The notes below the pieces were generated by a model. The model was given only the letters and a program-made list of their open reading frames with translations, was not told the DNA's origin and made no database searches. Below, in pieces: positions 1 through 5,283 of a stretch of 5,283 nucleotides of DNA. Made by a program: the position numbers and the translations under genes. Source of the stretch: Bacillota bacterium (GTDB taxonomy: Bacteria; Bacillota_E; Sulfobacillia; Sulfobacillales; Sulfobacillaceae); contig JAKAAL010000382.1 of NCBI GenBank assembly GCA_021802375.1, positions 1 through 5,283 of the forward strand, given 5' to 3'. Within the stretch, counting starts at the first letter, position 1, and each line of letters opens with the position of its first letter.

Positions 1-648
1 GCAGACTTCACGTCCTATGGGGATCTCTTGCGTGGCGTCGACGCGACCCAATGGTCCGGACCTGCCGACGGCGATTTGCGAACGTTTACCCGTCGCTTGA
101 TTACTCAGTATGTCACCGTACCGGCCCACGCCGTTCGCGCGGTGGATCCCCATCATCTCAATTTGGGTATGCGCTATGCATGGATTTCTTCCGAGGATCT
201 CTGGGCTGGGTGCGAGACGTTCGATGTGTTTTCGCTCAATATGTATCAGATGTACCCTGCCCAAGCAGTGCTTGACCGAGTGCATGCCGCCACGCGGTTA
301 CCCATTCTAATCGGCGAGTTTCACCACGGAAGCCAGGATAGCGGACTGCCGGCAGCCTCCCCCCAAGTAGCTACCCAGGCCGACCGCGGTCGGGCTTATC
401 GCGCCTACGTCGAGCAGGGGGTAGCCCATCCCGCCGTCGTCGGCATGCACTATTTCCAATGGAATGATCAGCCGTACCTGGGCCGATTTGATGGCGAGAA
501 CCATCAAATGGGCGCGGTCGATGTGTGCCAGACAGCGTATACCCCCTTCGTGGCCGCGATGCGCGAAACCCATCGGCAACTGTATCACGTCGCTTCCCAT
601 CACATCCCGCCCTATTCCGACGCGGTGCAAGCAGTCTCCGACGGGTGA
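1..648 (+). CDS. Glycoside hydrolase (TIM-barrel, clan GH-A-like), 3' part only
   Basis: The reading frame is open from the first base and has no RBS-supported start, so the gene begins left of the window; 215 residues are visible. Likely role: hydrolysis of a glycosidic bond in a polysaccharide or oligosaccharide; the substrate cannot be told. What is seen: a segment FDVFSLNMY (visible residues about 74-82) typical of a late barrel strand, then LPILIGEFHHG (about 100-110). In that motif the Glu at visible residue 106 (codon 316-318) sits where clan GH-A enzymes carry the catalytic nucleophile. A later block, HYFQWNDQPYLGRFDGEN (about 150-167), resembles the C-terminal strand of agarase/cellulase-like glycosidases, with aromatic residues lining the sugar site. 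The acid/base Glu would lie upstream, off the window. The C-terminus ends soon after the last helix, so no extra binding module follows. The family assignment is from remembered motifs; the exact GH family is uncertain. Confidence 0.75.
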   Translation, partial: ADFTSYGDLLRGVDATQWSGPADGDLRTFTRRLITQYVTVPAHAVRAVDPHHLNLGMRYAWISSEDLWAGCETFDVFSLNMYQMYPAQAVLDRVHAATRLPILIGEFHHGSQDSGLPAASPQVATQADRGRAYRAYVEQGVAHPAVVGMHYFQWNDQPYLGRFDGENHQMGAVDVCQTAYTPFVAAMRETHRQLYHVASHHIPPYSDAVQAVSDG

Positions 649-1118
649 TCGGCCGCGACTGGAGGCACGCCGTGCTGTCCTCTTTGCTCAGTCGGCCGAC
701 CGTGGTTTTCGTATCGTTAGGCGCGGAGTTGGGCACGATCCCCAGCCTAAACGCCAAAGTGCGTTCTCGTACGCGGTGGCCCGTCGACTAGAGTGACCCG
801 CTGTCTTGGGACGGAATCTGGCGGGCGATCCCCGGTGTTTTTGCTTGCATCTCACGAGGCAGACCCTGGATCGCCTGGCCCATCCCACGCTAAGCCCCCC
901 GGCGGTCCCTTACAGGCCGCGCAGGCGGAGCTCGCGATAGCAAACGACCATCCGACCCCTGAAGATCGGCGGCGAGGAGATTTTCAAAAGATCTGGTGGT
1001 ATGACCTATTATTGTGCGATAGAATCGAATAGGCTCCCGGTGTGGGTTTGCGCCGCTCCCAAGGGTTATTGGGCCCGGATGGCTGCCTGCGGAGTCTAGC
1101 GAGACCCCATGTGAAGAC
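649..1118. other. Long intergenic region without a credible gene
   Basis: About 470 bases between the glycosidase stop and the RBS of the dehydrogenase. Short open frames exist on both strands, but none has a good RBS, and their translations are rich in Arg, Pro and Ser with no recognisable motif, as expected of noncoding GC-rich DNA. A small inverted repeat GCAC-GCC-GTGC lies at 665-675, nested between two copies of CGGCCG (650-655 and 693-698). It could form a weak hairpin after the glycosidase, but no T-run follows, so I do not call a terminator. The last ~130 bases become more AT-rich and hold the candidate promoter/operator described separately. Confidence 0.5.
997..1025 (+). promoter_or_regulatory. 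Candidate GntR operator overlapping a possible promoter, upstream of the dehydrogenase
   Basis: TGGTATGACCT at 997-1007 contains the palindrome GGT-ATG-ACC (998-1006). It is one base away from the TNGTNNNACNA pattern known for FadR-type (FCD) GntR regulators. The same 9-mer recurs upstream of suyA. Directly after it lies TATTAT (1007-1012), a 5/6 match to a -10 box, and TAGAAT (1020-1025) is another 5/6 match. No convincing -35 box is seen at the right spacing. A repressor bound here would cover the promoter. The site is about 125 bases upstream of the start codon, which implies a leader of roughly 100 nt. The binding protein is inferred to be the regulator encoded at 2240-2959. Confidence 0.35.
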
Positions 1119-1125
1119 AAGGAGG
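1119..1125 (+). promoter_or_regulatory. RBS of the Ldh2-family dehydrogenase
   Basis: AAGGAGG is a near-perfect Shine-Dalgarno sequence. Two in-frame ATG codons follow back to back (1129 and 1132). The spacing is 3 nt to the first and 6 nt to the second, so 1132 is the better start. It also rules out the GTG at 1042, which would add 30 residues that resemble nothing in the family. Confidence 0.75.
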
Positions 1126-1131
1126 GGAATG

Positions 1132-2247
1132 ATGGAATCCAAATCCGAACCGACAAATCGTCTGAGGGCCCGGGATCTGGAAACCTGGGTGGCTGAGATC
1201 TTTCATCGGGCCGGGGTGCCGGTCGAGGATGCAGGCCTCGTAGCCCGGGTATTGGTGGATGCCGATTTGACGGGGAAGCACACCCACGGCGTCAGCCGTC
1301 TGCCCATGTATCTCCAGCGCCTCCAAGCGGGACTGATCGCGATGCGTCCCGAGATGCCTATCGTGCGCCCCATGGATTCCAACATTGCCAGCATGGATGG
1401 AGGCAACGGCCTGGGTCCTGTGGTGGCTTGGAAGGCCATGGAGCATGCCGTCGTTCTGGCCGAAGGCCAAGGCATCGGCGCCGTGGCCGTCCATCATTCC
1501 AACCATTGTGGAGCCTTATATGCGTATTGTGCGGAGGCTGCCCAGCGTGGGTTCGTGTTGATGGCCATGACCAACAGCCCCCCAGGGATGGCGCCACTTG
1601 GCGGCCGAGAGGCCTTTTTGGGCACCAATCCCATGGCCTTTGGATTCCCCCGCGGGCGGAGCCTGCCGCCGCTGGTGGTCGATCTGGCCACATCCGTCGC
1701 GGCGCGCGGCAATATCCTTCAAGCCGCACGCCTAAACGACGAGATCCCGCTCGGCTGGGCCATTGATAGGGAGGGACATCCGACCACCAATGCCAAGGCG
1801 GCGTTGGCCGGGGCCGTCCTGCCCATGGCCGGGGCGAAGGGTTTCGCTTTGGCGCTCGCCGTGGAAGTCTGGACGGCCGTACTCTCCGGTGCCGGTATTG
1901 GCCCAGCGGTGAAAAATCCCTACACCGATCAGTCGGGAGCGAGCAATGTAGGGCACTTTTTCTTGGCGTTGGATCCGACGCGGCTCGTATCTCCCGAGCG
2001 ATTCGAGGAGCGCATGGCACAACTGGAAGACGGCTTGCGCGAAGTGCCCCCGTCCCTCGAGGGACCCGTCAGCCTGCCCGGCGATCGCAGCGAACGAACG
2101 CGCCAAACCTACCTTCGCGATGGGATTCCTCTGGATCGGGCGCTGATCGCGCAGTTAGACGAGCTCGGGCGACAGGTGGACTGGCCCTTGTGGCCGACCC
2201 TGGTCGATCGCGGGCTTGGCCAAAAAGGAACGATCGGTCATGTTTGA
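1132..2247 (+). CDS. comC: Ldh2-family NAD(P)-dependent dehydrogenase, probable (R)-sulfolactate dehydrogenase (ComC-like)
   Basis: Cytoplasmic 2-hydroxyacid dehydrogenase of the malate/L-lactate/sulfolactate (Ldh2) family, 371 residues. Seen: an N-terminal helical region; THGVSRLPMYL (residues 51-61), the family's conserved HG.sR motif; HSNHCGALYAY (122-132), where His125 matches the proposed catalytic His of the SNHFG motif; TNSPPGMAPLGG (147-158) and GTNPMAFGFP (164-173), which shape the cofactor pocket; DLATSVAARGNI (184-195); and GWAIDREGHPTTNAKAAL (208-225), followed by the MAGAKG loop (232-237). The protein is slightly longer than many relatives because of a C-terminal tail that runs into the next gene. 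The neighbouring suyAB genes suggest the substrate pair is sulfopyruvate/(R)-sulfolactate; the family also includes malate, lactate and ureidoglycolate dehydrogenases, so specificity is inferred from context. The start is chosen by its RBS (the ATG at 1129 is the alternative). Its stop overlaps the regulator start by 8 bases, indicating one transcript. Confidence 0.85.
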   Translation: MESKSEPTNRLRARDLETWVAEIFHRAGVPVEDAGLVARVLVDADLTGKHTHGVSRLPMYLQRLQAGLIAMRPEMPIVRPMDSNIASMDGGNGLGPVVAWKAMEHAVVLAEGQGIGAVAVHHSNHCGALYAYCAEAAQRGFVLMAMTNSPPGMAPLGGREAFLGTNPMAFGFPRGRSLPPLVVDLATSVAARGNILQAARLNDEIPLGWAIDREGHPTTNAKAALAGAVLPMAGAKGFALALAVEVWTAVLSGAGIGPAVKNPYTDQSGASNVGHFFLALDPTRLVSPERFEERMAQLEDGLREVPPSLEGPVSLPGDRSERTRQTYLRDGIPLDRALIAQLDELGRQVDWPLWPTLVDRGLGQKGTIGHV

Positions 2248-2959
2248 ACCCCTCTCACCTCCCTTGTCTTTGCGAGACCGCATCGTTCAGGATTTGCTAG
2301 GGAAAATCGAATCGGAAGAACTCAAGCCAGGCGATCGGTTGCTGCCTGAGCGCGAATTGGCCGCGGCCTATCACGTCAGCCGGACGGCCGTGCGCGATGC
2401 CTTGAGAACGCTGTCGGGCCTCGGGGTGCTCACCATCCGGCACGGCCATGGCGTCTTCATCCGCGGAAGCCAGGGGTTGGCCCTGGGCCAGGCCCTGTGG
2501 GCTCCATTCGTGGTGCGAAACGATACCGTGGCCTACCTCTTCGAAGTGAGAAAGAGTCTGGAAGTTCAGGCCGCCGGCTGGGCGGCCCTACGGGGTAGCG
2601 CGGCGCAAAAAGAGTCCCTGGGAGCATTGGTGACGGCGGCCAAGGATTCGGTGAATCCCGAGGGAGAGGTGGATCGCACCGTGGCGGCGGAGGCCGATCA
2701 AGCCTTCCATACCCATCTCTTTATCGTGTCCGGTAATCCCATCGCCGGACGGTTGATGCTGAACCTGCTCGATCTGTTGGCCGAAGTGCGGCAAAAAAGC
2801 CTCGCGATTGCAGGGCGGGCTGCGCTTTCTATCTTGGATCACGAACGGATTGCCGAGGCCGTCCGTGCGGAAGATGCTGAGCGGGCCCGTGCGGCCATGC
2901 GCGACCATCTCGAGGCCGTCGAAGCGGCCATTTTGTCCGCACTAGACGCAGTCCCCTAG
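2240..2959 (+). CDS. GntR-family transcriptional regulator, FadR subfamily (FCD domain)
   Basis: DNA-binding regulator of 239 residues, usual length for the FadR/FCD group. Residues about 11-76 form the winged helix-turn-helix: the LRDRIV start, GDRLLPERELA (31-41), the recognition helix around VSRTAVRDALRTL (46-58), and the wing HGHGVFIRG (68-76). Residues about 90-235 form the all-helical FCD ligand domain. DQAFH supplies Asp153 and His157, and His201 (in LDHERIAEAV) and His223 (in MRDHLEAVE) complete the set that binds a divalent metal in this domain. All four are intact, so a metal-assisted carboxylate ligand is plausible. The ATG at 2240 is preferred: AAAGGAA at 2224-2230 precedes it with 9 nt spacing, and it overlaps the upstream stop as ATGTTTGA. 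An upstream TTG at 2216 lacks an RBS. Likely controls the dehydrogenase-regulator pair and suyAB through the shared GGTATGACC sites. The effector is not visible from sequence; sulfolactate or sulfopyruvate is a guess from context. Confidence 0.9.
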   Translation: MFEPLSPPLSLRDRIVQDLLGKIESEELKPGDRLLPERELAAAYHVSRTAVRDALRTLSGLGVLTIRHGHGVFIRGSQGLALGQALWAPFVVRNDTVAYLFEVRKSLEVQAAGWAALRGSAAQKESLGALVTAAKDSVNPEGEVDRTVAAEADQAFHTHLFIVSGNPIAGRLMLNLLDLLAEVRQKSLAIAGRAALSILDHERIAEAVRAEDAERARAAMRDHLEAVEAAILSALDAVP

Positions 2960-3052
2960 GCGAAGAGCTCCACGGCAAGCCGTCTCCGGGGCACATCCCT
3001 AAAGCGGGCCAGGAACCCGGCACCCCAGAGAAAAAAACGCATAACCAAAAGC

Positions 3053-3068
3053 GGTATGACCCCATACC
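3053..3068. promoter_or_regulatory. Candidate operator upstream of suyAB (inverted repeat)
   Basis: GGTATG-ACCC-CATACC is a perfect 6-bp inverted repeat with a 4-nt spacer. Its first nine bases, GGTATGACC, match exactly the candidate site upstream of the dehydrogenase (998-1006) and contain the GGT-NNN-ACC half-sites expected of FadR-type GntR operators. It lies 27 bases before the suyA start, between the regulator gene and suyA, in a 136-base gap long enough for a promoter. I see no clear -35/-10 pair here; the stretch just upstream (about 3030-3050) is A-rich. Two readings are possible: the 9-bp palindrome is the operator, or the 16-bp repeat is. Confidence 0.4.
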
Positions 3069-3095
3069 CATGACACGAAACGGAGGTAGCGGAGC

Positions 3096-3380
3096 ATGGA
3101 GCACGGATTTTTGATTCATGGCGAAGAAGACCACGTCGGCGTGGCCATTCGCGATCTCCAGGCGGGAGAAGTGGTGACTGGAGTGTACTTGAGCTCGCGC
3201 CAACCGGTCACCGTGCGGGTGCGCGAAGCGATTGGGCTCGGCCACAAAGTGGCTTTGGCGGCCTTGCGCCCCGGCGATCCCTTGAGAAAGTATAACGAGG
3301 TGGTGGGCGTCGTCACGCAGGCCATCGAGCCCGGCGATCATGTCCACGTCCACAATATTAAGAGCGGAAGGTGGGGATAG
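3096..3380 (+). CDS. suyA: Probable (2R)-sulfolactate sulfo-lyase, small (alpha) subunit, SAF domain
   Basis: A 94-residue protein made up almost entirely of one SAF-like domain, as in the N-terminal part of altronate/galactarate dehydratases (UxaA type) and in the separate small subunit SuyA. Seen: [18 protein letters not shown] at the start, [11 protein letters not shown] (47-57), the loop [15 protein letters not shown] (63-77) and the terminal GDHVHVHN (80-87), the usual ending of this domain. In the two-subunit enzyme it works with SuyB in the cytoplasm to remove sulfite from (R)-sulfolactate, giving pyruvate. The RBS is GGAGGT at 3082-3087, 8 nt before the ATG. The stop is followed after 2 bases by suyB, so the two are co-transcribed and probably translationally coupled. 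The alternative is the small subunit of a split sugar-acid dehydratase; the partner gene argues for SuyA. Confidence 0.85.
   Translation: MEHGFLIHGEEDHVGVAIRDLQAGEVVTGVYLSSRQPVTVRVREAIGLGHKVALAALRPGDPLRKYNEVVGVVTQAIEPGDHVHVHNIKSGRWG
3366..3376 (+). promoter_or_regulatory. RBS of suyB inside the 3' end of suyA
   Basis: The purine run GGAAGGTGGGG lies inside the last codons of suyA and ends 6 bases before the ATG at 3383. It supports that ATG over the in-frame GTG at 3371, which would lie within this run. Its position within the coding part of suyA fits coupled translation of two subunits needed together. Confidence 0.55.
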
Positions 3381-3382
3381 GC

Positions 3383-4546
3383 ATGGCACCCGAGACGACC
3401 TTTTTCGGATACCGACGGCCCAACGGCCGTGTCGGCTCACGCAACCGCGTCCTCATCTTACCCGTCGACGACCTGTCCAACGCCGCCGCCCAAGGAGTGG
3501 CGAGCATCGTTCCTGGTGTCTTGGTCTTGCCCCACCCCTACGGCCGACTCCAGTTTGGTGAGGACTTGGCCCTGCATTTTCGCACGTTGATTGGCACGGG
3601 CTCCAATCCCAACATTGCCGCCGTCGTGGTCATTGGCATTGAGCCTAACTGGACGCAACGCGTCGTGGCGGGCATTTCGGCCACCAAAAAGCCCGTGGCC
3701 GGCTTCTCCATCGAGGGGCACGGCGACACCGATATTATTGCGCAGGCGGCGACAGTGGCCCGCACCTTCTTGCAAGATGCCTCGGAAGCGCGAAGGGAAG
3801 CAATACCCTTGTCCGAGGCGGTGATGAGCATTAAATGCGGAGAATCCGATACCACGTCGGGCCTGGCCTCCAATCCCGCCGTCGGCGTCGTCGTGGACTG
3901 GCTGATCGATCAGGGGGCGACTGTGATCTTTGGCGAAACGTCGGAAATTACGGGGGCCGAGCACTTGATTGCCCGGCGTTGCGCCAATGAAGCCATCCGG
4001 GCGCAATATTTAGCCTTTCATGAGGGCTATCAGCAATTCATCCGGGACACGGGGTTTGATTTGCTAGGATCGCAGCCCACCCAAGGCAACATCGCAGGCG
4101 GCCTCAGCACCATCGAGGAAAAAGCCCTAGGCAACATTCAAAAAACCGGCACGCGGCCCATCGTCGGTGCCCTGGAGCCGGCCGAGGCACCTCGCAGCGG
4201 ACCGGGCCTCTATTTTATGGATTCCTCCTCGGCAGCCGCAGAATTCGTGACGCTGATGGGCGCGGCGGGCTCCATCTTCCACTTCTTCACCACCGGCCAG
4301 GGCAATATCGTGGGCAATCCCGTCGTGCCCGTATTAAAGACAACGGCCAATCCGAAGACCGCAACGCACATGGCGGAACACATCGACCTCGATGTCAGTG
4401 GCTTGTTAACGCTCGAGATGACCCTGGACGATGCGAAAGCAGCCTTGCTCGCCATGATGGAAAGAACTCTCAGCGGCCGCTTAACGGCGGCCGAACTCTT
4501 GGGCCACGACGAGTTCGTGTTGACCAAACTCTACCGCAGCGCCTAA
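3383..4546 (+). CDS. suyB: Probable (2R)-sulfolactate sulfo-lyase, large (beta) subunit, UxaA-like
   Basis: A 387-residue cytoplasmic lyase subunit of the UxaA/GarD (altronate/galactarate dehydratase) superfamily, without its own SAF domain, which is supplied by the gene before it. Seen in order: [15 protein letters not shown] (7-21), the family start; [10 protein letters not shown] (26-35); [20 protein letters not shown] (50-69), a stretch I associate with the SuyB branch more than with sugar-acid dehydratases; [10 protein letters not shown] (151-160), with Cys152 as a possible metal or iron-sulfur ligand; [13 protein letters not shown] (183-195); [20 protein letters not shown] (231-250); FFTTGQGN (301-308); and HIDLDVSG (333-340) near the C-terminus. 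The predicted reaction is (R)-sulfolactate to pyruvate plus sulfite; characterised SuyAB is iron-dependent. The length matches the separate large subunit. No frameshift or missing block is seen. The residual alternative is a split dehydratase for a sugar acid. The start is set by the RBS at 3366-3376. Confidence 0.87.
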   Translation: MAPETTFFGYRRPNGRVGSRNRVLILPVDDLSNAAAQGVASIVPGVLVLPHPYGRLQFGEDLALHFRTLIGTGSNPNIAAVVVIGIEPNWTQRVVAGISATKKPVAGFSIEGHGDTDIIAQAATVARTFLQDASEARREAIPLSEAVMSIKCGESDTTSGLASNPAVGVVVDWLIDQGATVIFGETSEITGAEHLIARRCANEAIRAQYLAFHEGYQQFIRDTGFDLLGSQPTQGNIAGGLSTIEEKALGNIQKTGTRPIVGALEPAEAPRSGPGLYFMDSSSAAAEFVTLMGAAGSIFHFFTTGQGNIVGNPVVPVLKTTANPKTATHMAEHIDLDVSGLLTLEMTLDDAKAALLAMMERTLSGRLTAAELLGHDEFVLTKLYRSA

Positions 4547-4581
4547 GGGCGCGCATGGGTTCGAATGGCCCTCTGGATCAG

Positions 4582-4612
4582 GCCAGGCCCTCTGCTTCGC
4601 GGAGGACCTGGC
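4582..4612 (+). terminator. Strong hairpin downstream of suyB, possible terminator
   Basis: Arms at 4582-4595 and 4599-4612 form a 14-pair stem (GCCAGG outer block, CTC inner block) with one C-A mismatch and one G-T wobble, and a TTC loop. It lies 35 bases after the suyB stop, where a terminator or a 3'-end stabilising structure is expected. No T-run follows on the + strand (GATGCGTAGC), so it is not a classical intrinsic terminator. Confidence 0.45.
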
Positions 4613-4808
4613 GATGCGTAGCAAGGGGCCCATGCACCCTCCTCGGCTCCGCCCAGCGAACGTCAAGTCCACCCCCCAGTCTAAGAGGCTACATCTCAAC
4701 ATGGTGACGAGACGGCTGTGCTCTGAGACAAAGGTATGAGCTGAGCCCCTGGATCCTTTCGCCAGAATACGTGTCAATTCCCGGAACGATGCCAGTCCGC
4801 CTTAACCC

Positions 4809-4818
4809 TGTGATCACA
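4809..4818. repeat. Perfect 10-bp palindrome TGTGATCACA
   Basis: TGTGATCACA reads the same on both strands, and two further C-G pairs flank it after one mismatch (4806-4821). It resembles the two CRP half-sites joined without their 6-bp spacer, so a CRP/FNR site is unlikely. It sits about 120 bases upstream of the transposase start and could be part of an insertion-sequence end or a regulator site; function unknown. Confidence 0.3.
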
Positions 4819-4937
4819 CGGCAATGCGACGCTTAGGAGTCTTAAAATATTAATTAACGAACACACGTTTTTCTGAACAAGAGGCGATGGCTGTGATACG
4901 CTCCGCTGGGAAACTCTGAGAAACGGAGGACGGTATC

Positions 4938-5283
4938 ATGTCAACTTTTGTGTGGAACGACCGCGAACGCGACCATTATGCACAGGGGTTTGCCTTGATG
5001 CGGGATCATTGGGACGAAAAGGGAAAGCGTTTGCTGGCCGCGTCGATGGCCCTTTCGCTGGAGGCCGGAAGTCATACTGCCATCCATCAGGTGACGGGCA
5101 TGGCCATGGATACCCTCCAGTTGGGGGTCGCCCAGTTGACCGGGGAGGCGCCGCTGCCGAGGGACCGGGCCCGTAGGCCCGGTGGTGGGCGCAAGCCGAT
5201 TACCGAGATTTATCCCGATCTCTTGCCGACCCTGCTCAAGCTGGTGGGTGAGGATACCCAAGGCGATTCCGAATCGCCGTTGC
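4938..5283 (+). CDS. ISAzo13-family transposase, N-terminal part (runs off the right edge)
   Basis: 115 codons are visible, open to the last base. The ATG at 4938 has a GGAGGA RBS at 4925-4930, 7 nt upstream. Seen: an N-terminal helical region HWDEKGKRLLAASMALSL (24-41); a helix-turn-helix-like stretch HTAIHQVTGMAMDTLQLGV (46-64), where the family has its DNA-binding element; then ARRPGGGRKPITEIYPDLL (78-96) and EDTQGDSESPL (105-115). The RRPGGGRK and GD.ESPL motifs are what I remember as the start of ISAzo13-type transposases, just before the catalytic DDE domain. The catalytic residues would lie beyond the window, so whether the gene is intact cannot be judged. The protein would act on the ends of its own element. 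It is not functionally linked to the sulfonate genes but may have taken part in their movement. Confidence 0.8.
   Translation, partial: MSTFVWNDRERDHYAQGFALMRDHWDEKGKRLLAASMALSLEAGSHTAIHQVTGMAMDTLQLGVAQLTGEAPLPRDRARRPGGGRKPITEIYPDLLPTLLKLVGEDTQGDSESPL
4938..5283 (+). mobile_element. Insertion sequence, ISAzo13 family (partial, boundary unknown)
   Basis: Inferred only from the transposase gene. The left end lies somewhere between the suyB hairpin (4612) and the transposase RBS; the AT-rich change at about 4841 and the palindrome at 4809-4818 are candidate landmarks. No terminal inverted repeat or target duplication can be shown, since the right end is not in the window. The coordinates given cover only the certain part. 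Confidence 0.55.

Larger units (their letters stand above)
4547..4937. other. Intergenic region between suyB and the transposase gene
   Basis: About 390 bases with no credible gene. A 98-codon frame on the - strand (4481-4777) overlaps the end of suyB and shows no known motif, so I leave it out. The stretch holds the hairpin at 4582-4612, a short palindrome at 4809-4818 and a markedly AT-rich patch at 4841-4857, including TTAATTAA (4850-4857), that stands out from the GC-rich surroundings. The left end of the insertion sequence must lie somewhere here if the transposase belongs to an intact element. It cannot be placed because the right end is outside the window. TGTGATACG at 4892-4900 could be an extended -10 for the transposase, but its -35 is poor. 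Confidence 0.5.

Noticed and set aside
650..698. Stem from the CGGCCG copies at 650-655 and 693-698 as a terminator for the glycosidase
   Set aside because: CGGCCG is self-complementary, the loop would be long, and no T-run follows.
793..1032. 79-codon open frame on the + strand upstream of the dehydrogenase
   Set aside because: No RBS, low-complexity Pro/Arg/Ser-rich translation, no motif, and it runs across the candidate promoter/operator.
1042..1131. Upstream GTG start for the dehydrogenase, adding 30 residues
   Set aside because: No RBS before 1042, while AAGGAGG at 1119-1125 is ideally placed for the ATG at 1132; the extra residues do not resemble the family.
2972..2983. ACGGC-AA-GCCGT as a terminator after the regulator gene
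   Set aside because: The stem is only 4-5 bp with a minimal loop, and no T-run follows.
4557..4575. TTCGAAT preceded by GGG, resembling a tRNA T-loop (possible tRNA fragment or attachment site)
   Set aside because: The flanking bases do not form the 5-bp T-stem, and no acceptor stem, anticodon arm or CCA-like end is found around it.
4481..4777. 98-codon open frame on the - strand
   Set aside because: It overlaps the 3' end of suyB in antisense, has no RBS and no recognisable motif; it could at most be a decayed remnant.
4809..4818. TGTGATCACA as a CRP/FNR binding site
   Set aside because: The half-sites are joined without the 6-bp spacer needed for CRP-type dimers.

Overview
The window is moderately GC-rich bacterial DNA with strong GGAGG-type Shine-Dalgarno sites in front of most genes. 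All recognisable genes lie on the + strand. Base composition, the strong ribosome binding sites and an ISAzo13-type transposase would fit a GC-rich Bacillota of the Sulfobacillus kind or a similar heterotroph. This is only an impression, because no rRNA or other taxonomic marker is present.

Layout, left to right. (1) 1-648: the 3' end of a TIM-barrel glycoside hydrolase whose start lies outside the window. (2) 649-1131: about 480 bases without a credible gene, ending in a candidate promoter/operator and a strong RBS. (3) 1132-2247: an Ldh2-family NAD(P)-dependent dehydrogenase of the ComC (sulfolactate dehydrogenase) type. (4) 2240-2959: a FadR-type (FCD) GntR regulator whose start codon overlaps the end of the dehydrogenase gene by 8 bases. 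(5) 3096-3380 and 3383-4546: a small SAF-domain subunit and a large UxaA-like subunit, best read as the two subunits of (2R)-sulfolactate sulfo-lyase (SuyA and SuyB), separated by 2 bases. (6) 4547-4937: a noncoding stretch with a strong hairpin just after suyB and an AT-rich patch further on. (7) 4938-5283: the N-terminal part of an ISAzo13-family transposase that runs off the right edge.

How the genes fit together: items 3-5 look like a compact catabolic module for C3 organosulfonates. The dehydrogenase would interconvert sulfopyruvate and (R)-sulfolactate. SuyAB would cleave (R)-sulfolactate to pyruvate and sulfite. The GntR protein would sense a substrate or intermediate and control both transcription units. 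Support for shared control comes from the sequence: the 9-mer GGTATGACC, a GGT-NNN-ACC palindrome of the kind FadR-type repressors bind, occurs upstream of both the dehydrogenase (998-1006) and suyA (3053-3061). At the second site it is part of a perfect 6-bp inverted repeat. No transporter, no SlcC-type (S)-sulfolactate dehydrogenase and no sulfite exporter or oxidase is visible in the window, so the source of the substrate and the fate of the sulfite are open.
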